Counted from the first letter of the stretch, positions 8,170 through 16,188 are shown. The stretch: DNA of 51,039 nt from Rhizocola hellebori (GCF_016862955.1 NZ_BONY01000066.1:1-51039); one strand, 5' to 3'. Numbers and translations: made by a program. Notes: generated by a model from the letters alone, not told the origin.

Positions 8170-9234
8170 ATGAAAGCCCTGGTCCTGGCCGGAGGAGCGG
8201 GTACCCGGCTACGCCCGTTCAGCTATTCGATGCCTAAACAGCTCATGCCGATCGCCAACAAACCCGTGCTCGTCCATATTGTGGAGACCCTGCGGTCGAT
8301 ATCGGTCAAACAGATCGGGATGATCGTCGGCAGCCACGCTGACGAGATCCGTTCGGTGCTCGGTGACGGCTCCGCCTTCAACGTGCAGATCTCTTACATC
8401 GTGCAGGACTCGCCGCGCGGGCTGGCCCACTGTGTGCAGATCGCGCGGGGCTTCCTCGGTGACGACGACTTTGTGATGTACCTCGGGGACAACATCCTGC
8501 CCGAGGGGATATCCGAGGTGGCCGACGAGTTTCGGATGGGCAGGCCGGCGGCGCAGGTGGTGCTGCACAAGGTTCCCGACCCGCAGGCGTTCGGCGTGGC
8601 CGAGGTGGATCCGGACGGCTGGGTCACCGCGCTGGTGGAAAAACCCAAGGAACCCAAGACCGACCTCGCCCTGATCGGCGTCTACTTCTTCACCCCCGCG
8701 ATCCACCAGGCCGTCGCCGCGATCAAGCCGAGCCCGCGTGGCGAGCTGGAAATCACCGACGCCATCCAATGGCTGGTGTCCAGCGGCTGGAAGGTGCGCG
8801 GCCACGTGTATTCCGGGTTCTGGAAGGACACCGGAAACGTCGAGGACCTGCTGGAGTGCAACCGCGAGCTGCTCGACGGCCTGCGTACCTCGATCGCCGG
8901 CGACTTCGACGCGGCGACCCAGTTCACCGGGCCGGTGGTGCTCGAGGCCGGAGCGAGGGTGTCGCGCTCACGCCTGGTCGGGCCGGTGATCGTCGGGGCC
9001 GGATCCATTGTGGAAGACAGCTATCTAGGCCCGCACACCACCGTGGGGCGCGACTGCCAGCTGCGCCAGACGAGCATCGACAACTCGATCCTTCTCAATG
9101 GGGCGAAGGTGCATCAGGTACGCGACATCTACGGCTCCATCATCGGACGCTTCTCTATTCTCAGCGCTTCTCCCGGTACCGGCCGAAACCGCCTGGTAGT
9201 AGGCGACCACACCAGCTTGGAGGTGACCGGGTGA
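8170..9234 (+). CDS. rmlA: Glucose-1-phosphate thymidylyltransferase
   Basis: A 354-aa nucleotidylyltransferase making dTDP-glucose from glucose-1-phosphate and dTTP, the first step towards dTDP-deoxysugars. The N-terminal signature LAGGAGTRLRPFSYSMPKQL is intact, followed by the YLGDN metal-binding strand and the FWKDTGN segment. The length and the C-terminal hexapeptide-like repeats (residues about 255-354) place it in the long StrD-like class found in antibiotic clusters rather than the short 290-aa RmlA. The ATG at 8170 has a strong AAGGAGGG site; the open frame before it is not coding. Its stop overlaps the next start (GTGA). Confidence 0.93.
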   Translation: MKALVLAGGAGTRLRPFSYSMPKQLMPIANKPVLVHIVETLRSISVKQIGMIVGSHADEIRSVLGDGSAFNVQISYIVQDSPRGLAHCVQIARGFLGDDDFVMYLGDNILPEGISEVADEFRMGRPAAQVVLHKVPDPQAFGVAEVDPDGWVTALVEKPKEPKTDLALIGVYFFTPAIHQAVAAIKPSPRGELEITDAIQWLVSSGWKVRGHVYSGFWKDTGNVEDLLECNRELLDGLRTSIAGDFDAATQFTGPVVLEAGARVSRSRLVGPVIVGAGSIVEDSYLGPHTTVGRDCQLRQTSIDNSILLNGAKVHQVRDIYGSIIGRFSILSASPGTGRNRLVVGDHTSLEVTG

Positions 9235-10190
9235 GGATTCTCGTCACCGGGGCCGCAGGGTTCATCGGTTCGCAGTATGTCCGCACGATGATCGAAGGGG
9301 GCTATCCGGGTTACGCCGAAGCCGACGTCACCGTGCTTGACGCCCTGACCTACGCGGGCAACCGCGGTAACCTGCCCAGCATTCATCCGCGGCTGCGCTT
9401 TGTCCGCGGCGATGTCACCGATCTGCCGATGCTGCTGGACCTGCTGCCCGGACACGACGCGGTCGTGCATCTGGCGGCCGAGTCGCACGTCGACCGGTCC
9501 ATCGAATCCGGCGCGGACTTTGTCCACACGAATGTCGGTGGTACCCAAGCCATCCTGGAAGCGGCCGTGCGCACGGGCGTGCCCAAGGTGGTTTACGTCT
9601 CCACCGATGAGGTCTATGGCTCGATCGACGAGGGCTCATGGACCGAGGAATGGCCGCTGGCGCCCAACTCGCCATATGCGGCCTCGAAAGCGGGCGGTGA
9701 CCTGATCGCCCGCGCTTACTACCGCACGCACGGTCTCGATGTCTCGATCACCCGTTGCTCCAACAACTACGGGCCGTATCAGCATCGGGAGAAGCTGATC
9801 CCACATTTCATCACCAAGCTGCTCAAGGGCGAGCCGGTGCCGCTTTACGGCGACGGCTCCAACGTGCGCGAGTGGCTGCATGTCTCCGACCACTGCCGGG
9901 CGATCCAGATGGTGCTTCAGTCTGGGCGCGCGGGCGAGGTCTACAACGTGGGCGGGGGCAATCACCGTACCAACAAACAGATCGCCGACGCGCTGGTCGA
10001 ACTCTGCGGGGCCGATCCCAGCCTGATCAAGTACGTGCAGGACCGCAAGGGCCACGACCAGCGCTACTCGCTGGATGACTCCAAGATCCGCGAGGAGCTC
10101 GGCTACGAACAGCTGATCCCGTTTGAGCAAGGGCTGGCGTCCACCGTCGCCTGGTACCGGGAGAACTGGGGTTTCTCGTCCTTCTACTGA
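9231..10190 (+). CDS. rmlB: dTDP-glucose 4,6-dehydratase
   Basis: A 319-aa extended short-chain dehydrogenase that converts dTDP-glucose to dTDP-4-keto-6-deoxyglucose. It shows the NAD-binding GAAGFIGS motif at the N-terminus, HLAAESHVDRS, the STDEVYGS segment, the catalytic YAASK pair, and the NNYGPYQ and REWLHVSDHCRA substrate segments. The GTG start at 9231 overlaps the rmlA stop by 4 bp, with GGAGG 7 nt upstream, so the two are translationally coupled. The product is the common substrate for the 2,3- and 3-dehydratases at the left end of the window. Confidence 0.96.
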   Translation: MRILVTGAAGFIGSQYVRTMIEGGYPGYAEADVTVLDALTYAGNRGNLPSIHPRLRFVRGDVTDLPMLLDLLPGHDAVVHLAAESHVDRSIESGADFVHTNVGGTQAILEAAVRTGVPKVVYVSTDEVYGSIDEGSWTEEWPLAPNSPYAASKAGGDLIARAYYRTHGLDVSITRCSNNYGPYQHREKLIPHFITKLLKGEPVPLYGDGSNVREWLHVSDHCRAIQMVLQSGRAGEVYNVGGGNHRTNKQIADALVELCGADPSLIKYVQDRKGHDQRYSLDDSKIREELGYEQLIPFEQGLASTVAWYRENWGFSSFY

Positions 10191-10203
10191 GAAAGGCAGC
10201 CAC

Positions 10204-11370
10204 ATGACCATCACCCAATCTGCGCCGGTCACCCAGGCCAACCAGGTTGCGCTGCAACCGAAGGTCGCCAGGTTAGACGCGCTGACCGGTTTACGTTTCA
10301 TCGCCGCGTTCATGGTGTTCGTCTTCCACGCGGCGCTGTTGTTCGTCTTCGCCGACATCAACGCTTCGCTGTTCCTGATGGACATCGCGGGCACGGCCGG
10401 GCACGTGGGCGTCTCGTTCTTCTTCATCCTCAGCGGTTTCGTCCTCACCTGGTCGATGAAGAGCGGCGACACCGCGCCCAAGTTCTGGCGGCGGCGCTTC
10501 TTCAAGATCGCACCGAACCACGTGGTGACCTTCGCGATCGCGCTGGTCTGCCTCGGTCTCGCCGGCACGCTGGACGGTGTGCCGCAAACACTGGCCAACC
10601 TGTTCCTGATCCAGTCGTGGTTCCCCGATCTGTCCTATGTGGGCAGTGTCAACGACGTGACCTGGTCAATTTCGGTGGAGGCGCTGTTCTACCTGTCGTT
10701 CCCGTTGGTCTTCTGGCTCGTCACGAAGATCAAGGCGGGCGCGCTCTGGCCGACCGCCATCGTCATCGCGGCGCTTTCCGTGCTGATGCCGGTCGTCTCC
10801 TACAACTTCCTGCCCTCCGAGCCGCAGATGGCCTGGGGCCCGGCCTCGTTCACGCAGGTCTGGTTCGTGTACATGTTCCCCGTGGTGCGGTTGCTCGAGT
10901 TCACGCTGGGCATCCTGCTGGCACGGATAGTGTTGAACGGCAAGTGGTTCAAGCTGCCGGTCGTGGTCGCGGCGCTGCTCGCCATCGGCGGTTACATTCT
11001 CTCGCTCAACGTCCCGTTCCTCTACGGTTACGTTGCCGCCACGGTGGTCCCGCTCGCGCTGCTCATCCCTTCCGTGGCGTCGATCGACATCGCCGGCAAG
11101 CGGTCGATACTCAACAGCCGGCTCGCGGTGTGGCTGGGTGAGATCTCCTTCGCCTTCTTCCTGCTGCACCACCTGGTGCTCAGGTTCGGCTATCTGGCGC
11201 TCGGCCCGACCCAGACCCAGTTCGGCGGCGTGAGCGGGCCTCCGCTCTCGGTGGCCGGTGGCATCACGTTCTTCATCGCCGCCTTCGCCGTCACCATCGT
11301 GCTGGCATGGGCCCTGTTCACCTTCGTGGAGCGCCCCATCATGCGCCGCTTCGCCCGCGCCCGCTCATAA
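10204..11370 (+). CDS. Membrane O-acyltransferase (acyltransferase 3 family)
   Basis: A 388-aa integral membrane protein with about ten hydrophobic segments. The N-terminal RLDALTGLRFIAAFMVFVFH block, with its catalytic-type R and H, and the SFFFILSGFVLTWS segment define the acyltransferase 3 (OafA/MdmB) family, whose members transfer acyl groups from CoA to sugar hydroxyls, including on macrolides. The start ATG is 13 bp after rmlB with a GAAAGG site, so it is the third gene of the rmlA-rmlB operon. It probably acylates the sugar or aglycone of the cluster product; cell-envelope glycans are an alternative. Confidence 0.88.
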   Translation: MTITQSAPVTQANQVALQPKVARLDALTGLRFIAAFMVFVFHAALLFVFADINASLFLMDIAGTAGHVGVSFFFILSGFVLTWSMKSGDTAPKFWRRRFFKIAPNHVVTFAIALVCLGLAGTLDGVPQTLANLFLIQSWFPDLSYVGSVNDVTWSISVEALFYLSFPLVFWLVTKIKAGALWPTAIVIAALSVLMPVVSYNFLPSEPQMAWGPASFTQVWFVYMFPVVRLLEFTLGILLARIVLNGKWFKLPVVVAALLAIGGYILSLNVPFLYGYVAATVVPLALLIPSVASIDIAGKRSILNSRLAVWLGEISFAFFLLHHLVLRFGYLALGPTQTQFGGVSGPPLSVAGGITFFIAAFAVTIVLAWALFTFVERPIMRRFARARS

Positions 11371-11380
11371 CGCATGCAGC

Positions 11381-11408
11381 TAAGGGCCCGGCCTCGGCCG
11401 GGCCCTTA
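11381..11408. terminator. Bidirectional terminator hairpin
   Basis: A 13-bp perfect GC-rich stem (11381-11393 with 11396-11408) lies between the convergent acyltransferase and the Imm70-like gene. Its right edge forms the stop codon of the minus-strand gene. It marks the right end of the deoxysugar region. Confidence 0.85.
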
Positions 11409-11828
11409 CTGGAACCAGATGGGCTGGCGTTCGCGGGCGGACAGGCGGGCCAGCTCGGTGAGCCGGTCGAGCAACGACTCGGCGTCGACGTCGATGAAAC
11501 AATCGCGCAACGTTTGCGGCACCACCCCGAATTTGGCGGCCGTCTCGGCCTGCCAGCCCTTGGGCAGCTCGATCGGGGGCAGCTGTTCCAGCTCCGCGGC
11601 GATGACGGTCAGCTCGGCGGCGAGCGCCACCGACTCTTCCGGCGTCCACTGGCCGTCCGAGTCGGGGTGGCCCATCAACACCGGGAAGCGGCTGCCCCAG
11701 CCGTCGGGCTCAAGCCGTTGCGCCACAACGTCTCTGAGTCGGCCGAAGTCTTCGTAGGAGCCGACCTCGATGCCGTCGATCTCGTCGTCGACCTCGTTGC
11801 TCGTGAAAACACATAGATATAGGCCCAT
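11406..11828 (-). CDS. Imm70-like immunity protein
   Basis: A 140-aa soluble acidic protein. The opening MGLYLCVF, the D-x-I-D-GIEVGSYEDFG stretch, and the SRFPVLMGHPDSDGQW segment resemble what I remember of the Imm70 family of polymorphic-toxin immunity proteins. No cognate toxin gene lies beside it; the neighbour upstream is an 85-aa unknown protein with which it overlaps by one base (TAATG), so the two are coupled. It may be an orphan immunity gene protecting against toxins from relatives. The family call is from memory of the motif pattern, not a search. Confidence 0.6.
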   Translation of the reverse strand: MGLYLCVFTSNEVDDEIDGIEVGSYEDFGRLRDVVAQRLEPDGWGSRFPVLMGHPDSDGQWTPEESVALAAELTVIAAELEQLPPIELPKGWQAETAAKFGVVPQTLRDCFIDVDAESLLDRLTELARLSARERQPIWFQ

Positions 11829-12085
11829 TAGTCTACCCGTTCCAGCTTTACTCGCGCCTTGTGCGCGCTGAGGAAGTCGCGCAGCGAGTCGGAGACGTGG
11901 CAGGCGCGGGGCACGCGGATGATCAGCAGTGCTCCCGACTCGGCCGCGGCGAAAGTGAGCAGCTTTATCTGATAGGTGAGCCGCATGTGCGACACCATCT
12001 TCAGCAGGTACCAGCTGCTGCCGTCGTCGGTGGCGTCAGGCCGCGAGCCGCGCGCGGCCTGACGTCGGGAGTATCGGTGGTCCAT
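11828..12085 (-). CDS. Hypothetical 85-aa protein coupled to the Imm70-like gene
   Basis: An 85-aa basic protein, not recognised. It has no membrane segment. The C-terminal half is more ordered (a beta-like LTYQIKLLTFAAAESGALLI followed by a helix S-D-S-L-R-D-F-L-S-A-H-K). Its TAA stop shares a base with the ATG of the Imm70-like gene, a strong sign that both are real and co-translated. An internal ATG (Met30 or Met34) could be the true start, because the first 30 residues are low-complexity and basic. Confidence 0.55.
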   Translation of the reverse strand: MDHRYSRRQAARGSRPDATDDGSSWYLLKMVSHMRLTYQIKLLTFAAAESGALLIIRVPRACHVSDSLRDFLSAHKARVKLERVD

Positions 12086-12153
12086 TGCCTAACAGGGTAC
12101 CGGTCCCGTCTACGCCGCCGACCGGGTCGGCCGCCACGCTTTCCAGGTGGAGA

Positions 12154-12489
12154 TCAACTCGCCCGATTCCCTTGGGCCGCAACGTCAAGCAGGGCGAGGT
12201 ACCCGGCTCGGCTCTGCTTTTCGAAGCCGATGAAGAACCGGTTGGCCAGCGGCACGGCCCACCTGCCGACTTGGGCGACGTTGAAAACGCGGTGGGTCAC
12301 CCGGGTTCCGAGCGGGTCGGCGATGAGCTCGTATTCGCCGCGGTACCACCAACCGCCTTGGAGGAAAAAGACCCCGTCGCCCGATTCGGCCCACCCGGCC
12401 GGAAGAATCCCGCGCAACCTCTCCCGCACCACCGCGGGCGGCTGGGCCACGACACCGGTGAACTCATAGAGCAGCTTCTTTGGCTTCAA
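12154..12489 (-). CDS. SRPBCC/START-like small protein
   Basis: A 111-aa protein with the pattern of a small SRPBCC (polyketide cyclase/START-like) fold: an opening strand LLYEFTGVVAQPP, the helix A-V-V-R-E-R-L, and then GWWYRGEYELIADPLGTRV strands and a final long helix with a GFEKQ core. The start is a TTG with GAGGAAG upstream. It is divergent from a MarR regulator, with a palindrome in the 63-bp gap, so its expression is probably controlled by that regulator. The ligand is unknown. Longer forward frames cover the same DNA but lack family features. Confidence 0.7.
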   Translation of the reverse strand: MKPKKLLYEFTGVVAQPPAVVRERLRGILPAGWAESGDGVFFLQGGWWYRGEYELIADPLGTRVTHRVFNVAQVGRWAVPLANRFFIGFEKQSRAGYLALLDVAAQGNRAS

Positions 12490-12508
12490 TTTATCTTCCT
12501 CAGCTCAG

Positions 12509-12528
12509 TATCTGCATCCGTGCAGATA
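12509..12528. promoter_or_regulatory. Candidate MarR operator palindrome
   Basis: A perfect inverted repeat TATCTGCA-N4-TGCAGATA lies between the divergent SRPBCC gene (start 12489) and marR-like gene (start 12553). Twenty base pairs with 8-bp arms fits a winged-helix MarR dimer site. Autoregulation and control of the divergent gene are the usual arrangement for this family. Confidence 0.6.
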
Positions 12529-12552
12529 TAAGATTAGGTAAGCTTCTAGGCC

Positions 12553-13020
12553 ATGGCAACCCGGATGCCGCCCAAGGCGAGCCTGATCTATCGCGACTAC
12601 CTCAACGCCGTCGCGATGCAGGGTCAGGCGACCGCGGAGGCGGCCGGGCTGAACGCCACCGACTGGACGGCGCTGAGCATGCTGTCGGTCAAGGGCAGGC
12701 TGACGCCGGGGGAGCTGGCCGAGCTGACCGGGCTGACCACCGGCGCCACCACCCGGCTCATCGACCGCCTCGAGCGCGGCGGCCATGTCCGCCGCACGGC
12801 CGACGCCACCGACCGGCGACGTGTGCTGGTGGAGCAGGTCCCCGGCTCGCTGGACCTCGATGCGGTGGTGGGTCCCGCGCGCAAGCACCTGGGCGACGTT
12901 TTGGCCGGCTTCACCGCGGCCGAGCTCGACGTGCTCTTCACCTATTTCAAGCGGGCCGCGCCCGCGTTCCAGCAAGCGGCGGAGGAGATCCGGCGCACCA
13001 GAAAACCCGGCTCGAGGTAG
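12553..13020 (+). CDS. MarR-family transcriptional regulator
   Basis: A 155-aa dimeric winged-helix regulator. A first dimerisation helix is followed by the DWTALSML segment, the recognition helix region LTPGELAELTGLTTGATTRL, then RLERGGHVRR and the wing motif D-x-x-D-R-R-R-V, all diagnostic of MarR. The family usually represses a divergent gene and responds to a small phenolic or hydrophobic ligand. Here the divergent partner is the SRPBCC protein, a plausible ligand-binding protein, and a palindrome lies between them. A second in-frame ATG at 12565 is possible. Confidence 0.9.
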   Translation: MATRMPPKASLIYRDYLNAVAMQGQATAEAAGLNATDWTALSMLSVKGRLTPGELAELTGLTTGATTRLIDRLERGGHVRRTADATDRRRVLVEQVPGSLDLDAVVGPARKHLGDVLAGFTAAELDVLFTYFKRAAPAFQQAAEEIRRTRKPGSR

Positions 13021-13030
13021 GGTGCCGCAA

Positions 13031-13669
13031 GTGACGGACCTGATCATCTTTGACTGCGACGGCGTCCTCGTGGACAGCGAACGCATCGCCATCCGGACCA
13101 ATATCGCCGCCCTCGCCGAATACGGTCATACCGCCACCGAAGCCGAGATTATCGAGCAATTCGTGGGCAAGAACATCGAATCCATTCAGCGCATCGTGAG
13201 CGAATGGGTCGGCGACGAGCATGTCGCCGCGTGGACGCTGAGGTGCCGCGAGCTCTACTACGGCGAGCTCGAGACCTCGGTCGAACCGGTCGATGGCATC
13301 CTCGAGGCCCTTGCCGCGATCAGCATCGCCAGCTGTGTGGCCTCCAGCGGTACCCAGCAGAAAATGAGGATGACCCTGGGCAGGACAGGGCTTTACGACC
13401 GATTCGCGGGCCGCATCTTCAGCGCGGCCGATGTCGCCAACGGCAAGCCCGCGCCCGACCTTTTCCTGCACGCGGCCCGCCAGATGGGGGTCGCCCCACA
13501 GCATTGCGTCGTCGTGGAGGACAGCGAGCCGGGCGTGCAGGCCGCCCGTGCCGCCGGGATGCGCTGCTTCGGTTACACCGGCGGCGTGACCCCGGCCCAT
13601 CGGCTGGCCGGCCCGGGCACGGTGCTCTTCGACGACATGCGCAAATTGCCTGCGCTGCTTGAGGTTTAG
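13031..13669 (+). CDS. HAD-superfamily hydrolase, beta-phosphoglucomutase-like
   Basis: A 212-aa HAD phosphatase. Motif I is FDCDGVLVDSE with the nucleophilic Asp and acid/base Asp; motif II is the Ser in VASSGTQQK; motif III Lys is in NGKPAPDLF; motif IV is VVVEDSEPGVQAA. The cap is of the small helical C1 type found in beta-phosphoglucomutase and phosphoglycolate phosphatase relatives. Two GTG starts are in frame; 13031 is chosen because AGGG lies 8 nt upstream, while 13022 overlaps that site. The gene follows the MarR gene by 10 bp and abuts the convergent phosphatase gene with no gap. The substrate is a small phosphorylated metabolite, not predictable further. Confidence 0.88.
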   Translation: MTDLIIFDCDGVLVDSERIAIRTNIAALAEYGHTATEAEIIEQFVGKNIESIQRIVSEWVGDEHVAAWTLRCRELYYGELETSVEPVDGILEALAAISIASCVASSGTQQKMRMTLGRTGLYDRFAGRIFSAADVANGKPAPDLFLHAARQMGVAPQHCVVVEDSEPGVQAARAAGMRCFGYTGGVTPAHRLAGPGTVLFDDMRKLPALLEV

Positions 13670-14416
13670 CTACTCGATCAGCCCTTGCCGGAGGCGTTCG
13701 ACGGTCTGCTCGGTGATCCCGCTGCGGCGCAGATAGTCGCGCGGGGTGCCGTGCCGCTCGCGCAGCTCGGCCATGGTCAGCCGCATCGCGTCGGCGGGCG
13801 TCTGGGTGTAGAACGGCGGTTGCGCCTTCGCCGCCTCCGCCGGGTCCACACTGCGCACCCAGGCCAGATAGGCGGGCTCCGACAGCTCGGTCAGCGCGTA
13901 GTCGTTGGCGATCTCGTCGTCGGGCACGTCGAGCAGGGAGAGCACCATCGCGCTGACCAGGCCGGTGCGATCCTTGCCCGCCACGCAATGCACCACAGCC
14001 GGACCTTCGTCTACATTGGACAGTAGGGTGATGACGCGGGCGATGTCCGCCGCTCCGGTTTCGAGCAGATCGCGGTAGCGGTCGGCGAGCCAGCGCGCCA
14101 CGCCGATCTCGTCGGTATAGGTGGAGTGGTCCCACATCTCGTGCTCGAGGTGGTGATGGTGCCAGGCGACCCTGGTCCACTCCGGAATCCGGCCCAGCGA
14201 GGCGACCTCGCCGACCCGGCGCAGATCGATCACCCGCGTGATGCCCAGCGCGGCGAACGCCTCGGCGTCACGCTCCTGCAGCCGGCCCAGGTTGTCGGAG
14301 CGGAAGACCTTGCCACGCTTGACTTTTCGCCCGTCCACCGTGGGCAGCCCACCAAGATCGCGGAAGTTGAAGACAGTGCTGAACGCGATCGCGCGGTCTC
14401 CAGGGGTGATCGTCAT
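13670..14416 (-). CDS. Tyrosine-protein phosphatase (PtpB/Siw14-like, DSP fold)
   Basis: A 248-aa phosphatase with the P-loop HCVAGKDRTG, where Cys is the nucleophile and Arg binds phosphate. The N-terminal block NFRDLGGLPTVDG-R and the FRSDNL and VIDLRR segments are typical of the actinobacterial PtpB-like tyrosine/dual-specificity phosphatases. There is no signal peptide. An open frame continues upstream, but the ATG at 14416 starts the conserved block. It is 10 bp downstream of the LigB-family gene on the same strand and may be co-transcribed. Its stop codon touches that of the convergent HAD gene. Confidence 0.88.
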   Translation of the reverse strand: MTITPGDRAIAFSTVFNFRDLGGLPTVDGRKVKRGKVFRSDNLGRLQERDAEAFAALGITRVIDLRRVGEVASLGRIPEWTRVAWHHHHLEHEMWDHSTYTDEIGVARWLADRYRDLLETGAADIARVITLLSNVDEGPAVVHCVAGKDRTGLVSAMVLSLLDVPDDEIANDYALTELSEPAYLAWVRSVDPAEAAKAQPPFYTQTPADAMRLTMAELRERHGTPRDYLRRSGITEQTVERLRQGLIE

Positions 14417-14426
14417 ACCGTCAAAC

Positions 14427-15200
14427 CTAGCCGAGCTGAATCGAGCGCTTGGACAGCCCGCCCCAGAACCCCTCGATAATCGTGCGCTGTGTCGCCAAAT
14501 CGACCTCGGCCGCGCCCAGGGTGACGAACAGGGGAGCGAAGTGTTCGGTGCGCGGGTGCGCCATCCGCCCCGATGGGGATTTGTGCAGGAAATCCGCGAG
14601 GCTGTCAAGGTCGCCCGCGTTGAGCCGGTCCACGCCCCACTCATCAAATTCAGAGGACCACTTGGGGGGTACCGAGTCAAAGCCGGCCGAAATGTCCATG
14701 CCTCGCAGATTGTGGGTGAAGAATCCGGAACCGATGATCAGAACCCCCTCGTCGCGCAAGGGTGCCAGCTTGCGCCCGATTTCGAGAAGCTTCTCGGGAT
14801 CGAGGGTGGGCATGGAGATCTGCAGCACGGGAACATCAGCCGCCGGATACATCTCGACCAGCGGCACATACGCGCCGTGATCGAGCCCGCGATCGGGCAC
14901 GTCGACCGCGCCCGGAATCAGCTTGCGCACCTTGGCCGCCAGCTCGGGCGCGCCCGGCGCACGATATTGAACCTCGTAGTAGTGCTGGGGAAAGCCCCAG
15001 AAGTCGTAATAGAGCGGGACGGTCTGGGTGGCGCCGATCGCGAGGGGCGCCTCCTCCCAGTGCGCGGAGACCACCAGGATGGCCGTGGGCTTGGGCAGCT
15101 CGGCGGACCAGTCGGCCAGCTGCCGGGTCCACAGCGCGTCGTCAGCGAGCGGAGGCGCGCCGTGGCTCAGATACAGGGCGGGAGTACGGTCGTTGACCAT
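14427..15200 (-). CDS. LigB/DODA-like class III extradiol dioxygenase
   Basis: A 257-aa enzyme of the YgiD/DODA group. Metal-ligand motifs are visible: LSHGAPP near the N-terminus, SAHWEE, the DHGAYVPL loop with the catalytic-type His, and HPRTEHFAPL near the C-terminus. These proteins bind Fe(II) or Zn(II) and open catechol-like rings (for example L-DOPA) or act as related oxygenases. It is encoded upstream of the tyrosine phosphatase and downstream of the truncated hemoglobin gene on the same strand. The native substrate is unknown. Confidence 0.87.
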   Translation of the reverse strand: MVNDRTPALYLSHGAPPLADDALWTRQLADWSAELPKPTAILVVSAHWEEAPLAIGATQTVPLYYDFWGFPQHYYEVQYRAPGAPELAAKVRKLIPGAVDVPDRGLDHGAYVPLVEMYPAADVPVLQISMPTLDPEKLLEIGRKLAPLRDEGVLIIGSGFFTHNLRGMDISAGFDSVPPKWSSEFDEWGVDRLNAGDLDSLADFLHKSPSGRMAHPRTEHFAPLFVTLGAAEVDLATQRTIIEGFWGGLSKRSIQLG

Positions 15201-15217
15201 TCAACAATGGTACCGCG

Positions 15218-15679
15218 TCATTCGGGTTGCCAGGGCGGGGTCTGCCCCCAGCCCCACTGCGGCATGGGAGCGGCATCGACCGGGGGCGGGCTCTCGCCCG
15301 AGTAGATCAGCGCCATCCGGGTGCCCCACTCGATGTAGTAGGCGAAAACGGCCCGGAATTCCGGATCGGTGGGCAGGCCCGCCTCGTCGGCCGAGTCCAT
15401 CAGCAGAGCGACCCAGCGCCGCCGCTGTTGCTCGGTGATATGGCGCCCAAGGTGTTTGGACGCCATATGGGCGTGCCCGCCGTGATGCTTGCTGTAGTCG
15501 GCCGGACCGCCGAACACCTCGCCCAGCCAGGTGGCCACGGACTGGGCGTGGTGCTCATCCATCCCGGCGAAAACCGGCGCCAGCACCGGATCCTGCCGGA
15601 CGTGCCCGTAGAAGACCGCCGTCAGCCGCTCGAAGGCCGGGCCGCCGCCCGCCCATTCGTAGACGCTCGGAACGGACAT
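15218..15679 (-). CDS. Truncated hemoglobin, group II (GlbO-like)
   Basis: A 153-aa truncated globin with the family hallmarks: SVYEWAGGGPAFERLTAVFY, HAQSVATWLGEVFGGP, and HGGHAHMASKHLGRHIT, where the proximal His lies in the MxxKHLG-x-H segment, and the distal-pocket W (RRRWVALLM). Group II globins bind O2/NO and are linked to detoxification or respiration. A proline-rich C-terminal tail (PPPVDAAPMPQWGWGQTPPW) is extra. The ATG overlaps the stop of the preceding gene by one base (TGATG), so the two are coupled; the longer upstream frame is not used. Confidence 0.92.
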   Translation of the reverse strand: MSVPSVYEWAGGGPAFERLTAVFYGHVRQDPVLAPVFAGMDEHHAQSVATWLGEVFGGPADYSKHHGGHAHMASKHLGRHITEQQRRRWVALLMDSADEAGLPTDPEFRAVFAYYIEWGTRMALIYSGESPPPVDAAPMPQWGWGQTPPWQPE

Positions 15680-16188
15680 CACTCCTCCTTGTCGGGACCT
15701 TGCGCGCGCACCTTCTGGACGTTCTCCAGGGATTGGCGAAGGTCGCCGAGCCACGAGTCGGCGTTGCGCTGCACCAGCTTCACACACCAGGCCAGCGCGT
15801 CGCTGCGGCTTCGGGCCACCCCGCCGGCGACAAGGGTGTCGAGCACCACCCGCTCGGGCTGGCGCAGCCGCGTCATCACCGGAGCGGAGACGTTGGTGAA
15901 GACGGTCCGGGTGTCGCCGCACTGCACGCCCCAGGCCACCTTCTTGCGGAAGCGCGTTTCGGCCTCCCGTGCGGCGTCCATCCGCTGCTCACGGGTGCGC
16001 TCGCGGAACTCGGAGATGCGGCCTTCGATTGCCTCCTCGCCCGAGTCGAGGGTCGGCACCGGGATGCGGCCCACGACGGTGATCTCTTCGCGGTCGACGA
16101 TGACCTCGGTGAGCTCGGTGTAGATCCCTTCCGGCAACCGGCCGGCGAACCAGCTGCGGAGCTTCTGCTCCTGATCGCTTGTAATCAT
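15679..16188 (-). CDS. Conserved actinobacterial protein of unknown function
   Basis: A 169-aa soluble, charged protein. The pattern (Q-E-Q-K-L-R-SWFAGRLPEG-Y, VDREEITVVGRIP, AWGVQCGDTR, PVMTRLRQPER, GVARSRSDALAWCV) is one I associate with a widespread but uncharacterised actinobacterial family. The SRSDALAWCV helix resembles ribbon-helix-helix segments. The ATG at 16188 begins the conserved block; an in-frame ATG at 16245 would overlap the divergent gene. The start lies within a palindrome (16188-16203). It overlaps the truncated hemoglobin gene, suggesting a shared physiological role. Confidence 0.75.
   Translation of the reverse strand: MITSDQEQKLRSWFAGRLPEGIYTELTEVIVDREEITVVGRIPVPTLDSGEEAIEGRISEFRERTREQRMDAAREAETRFRKKVAWGVQCGDTRTVFTNVSAPVMTRLRQPERVVLDTLVAGGVARSRSDALAWCVKLVQRNADSWLGDLRQSLENVQKVRAQGPDKEE

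Noticed and set aside
11861..12531. Overlapping plus-strand frames across the SRPBCC gene
   Set aside because: They run through the divergent promoter region and the operator; the minus-strand frame has an SRPBCC pattern and a ribosome site.
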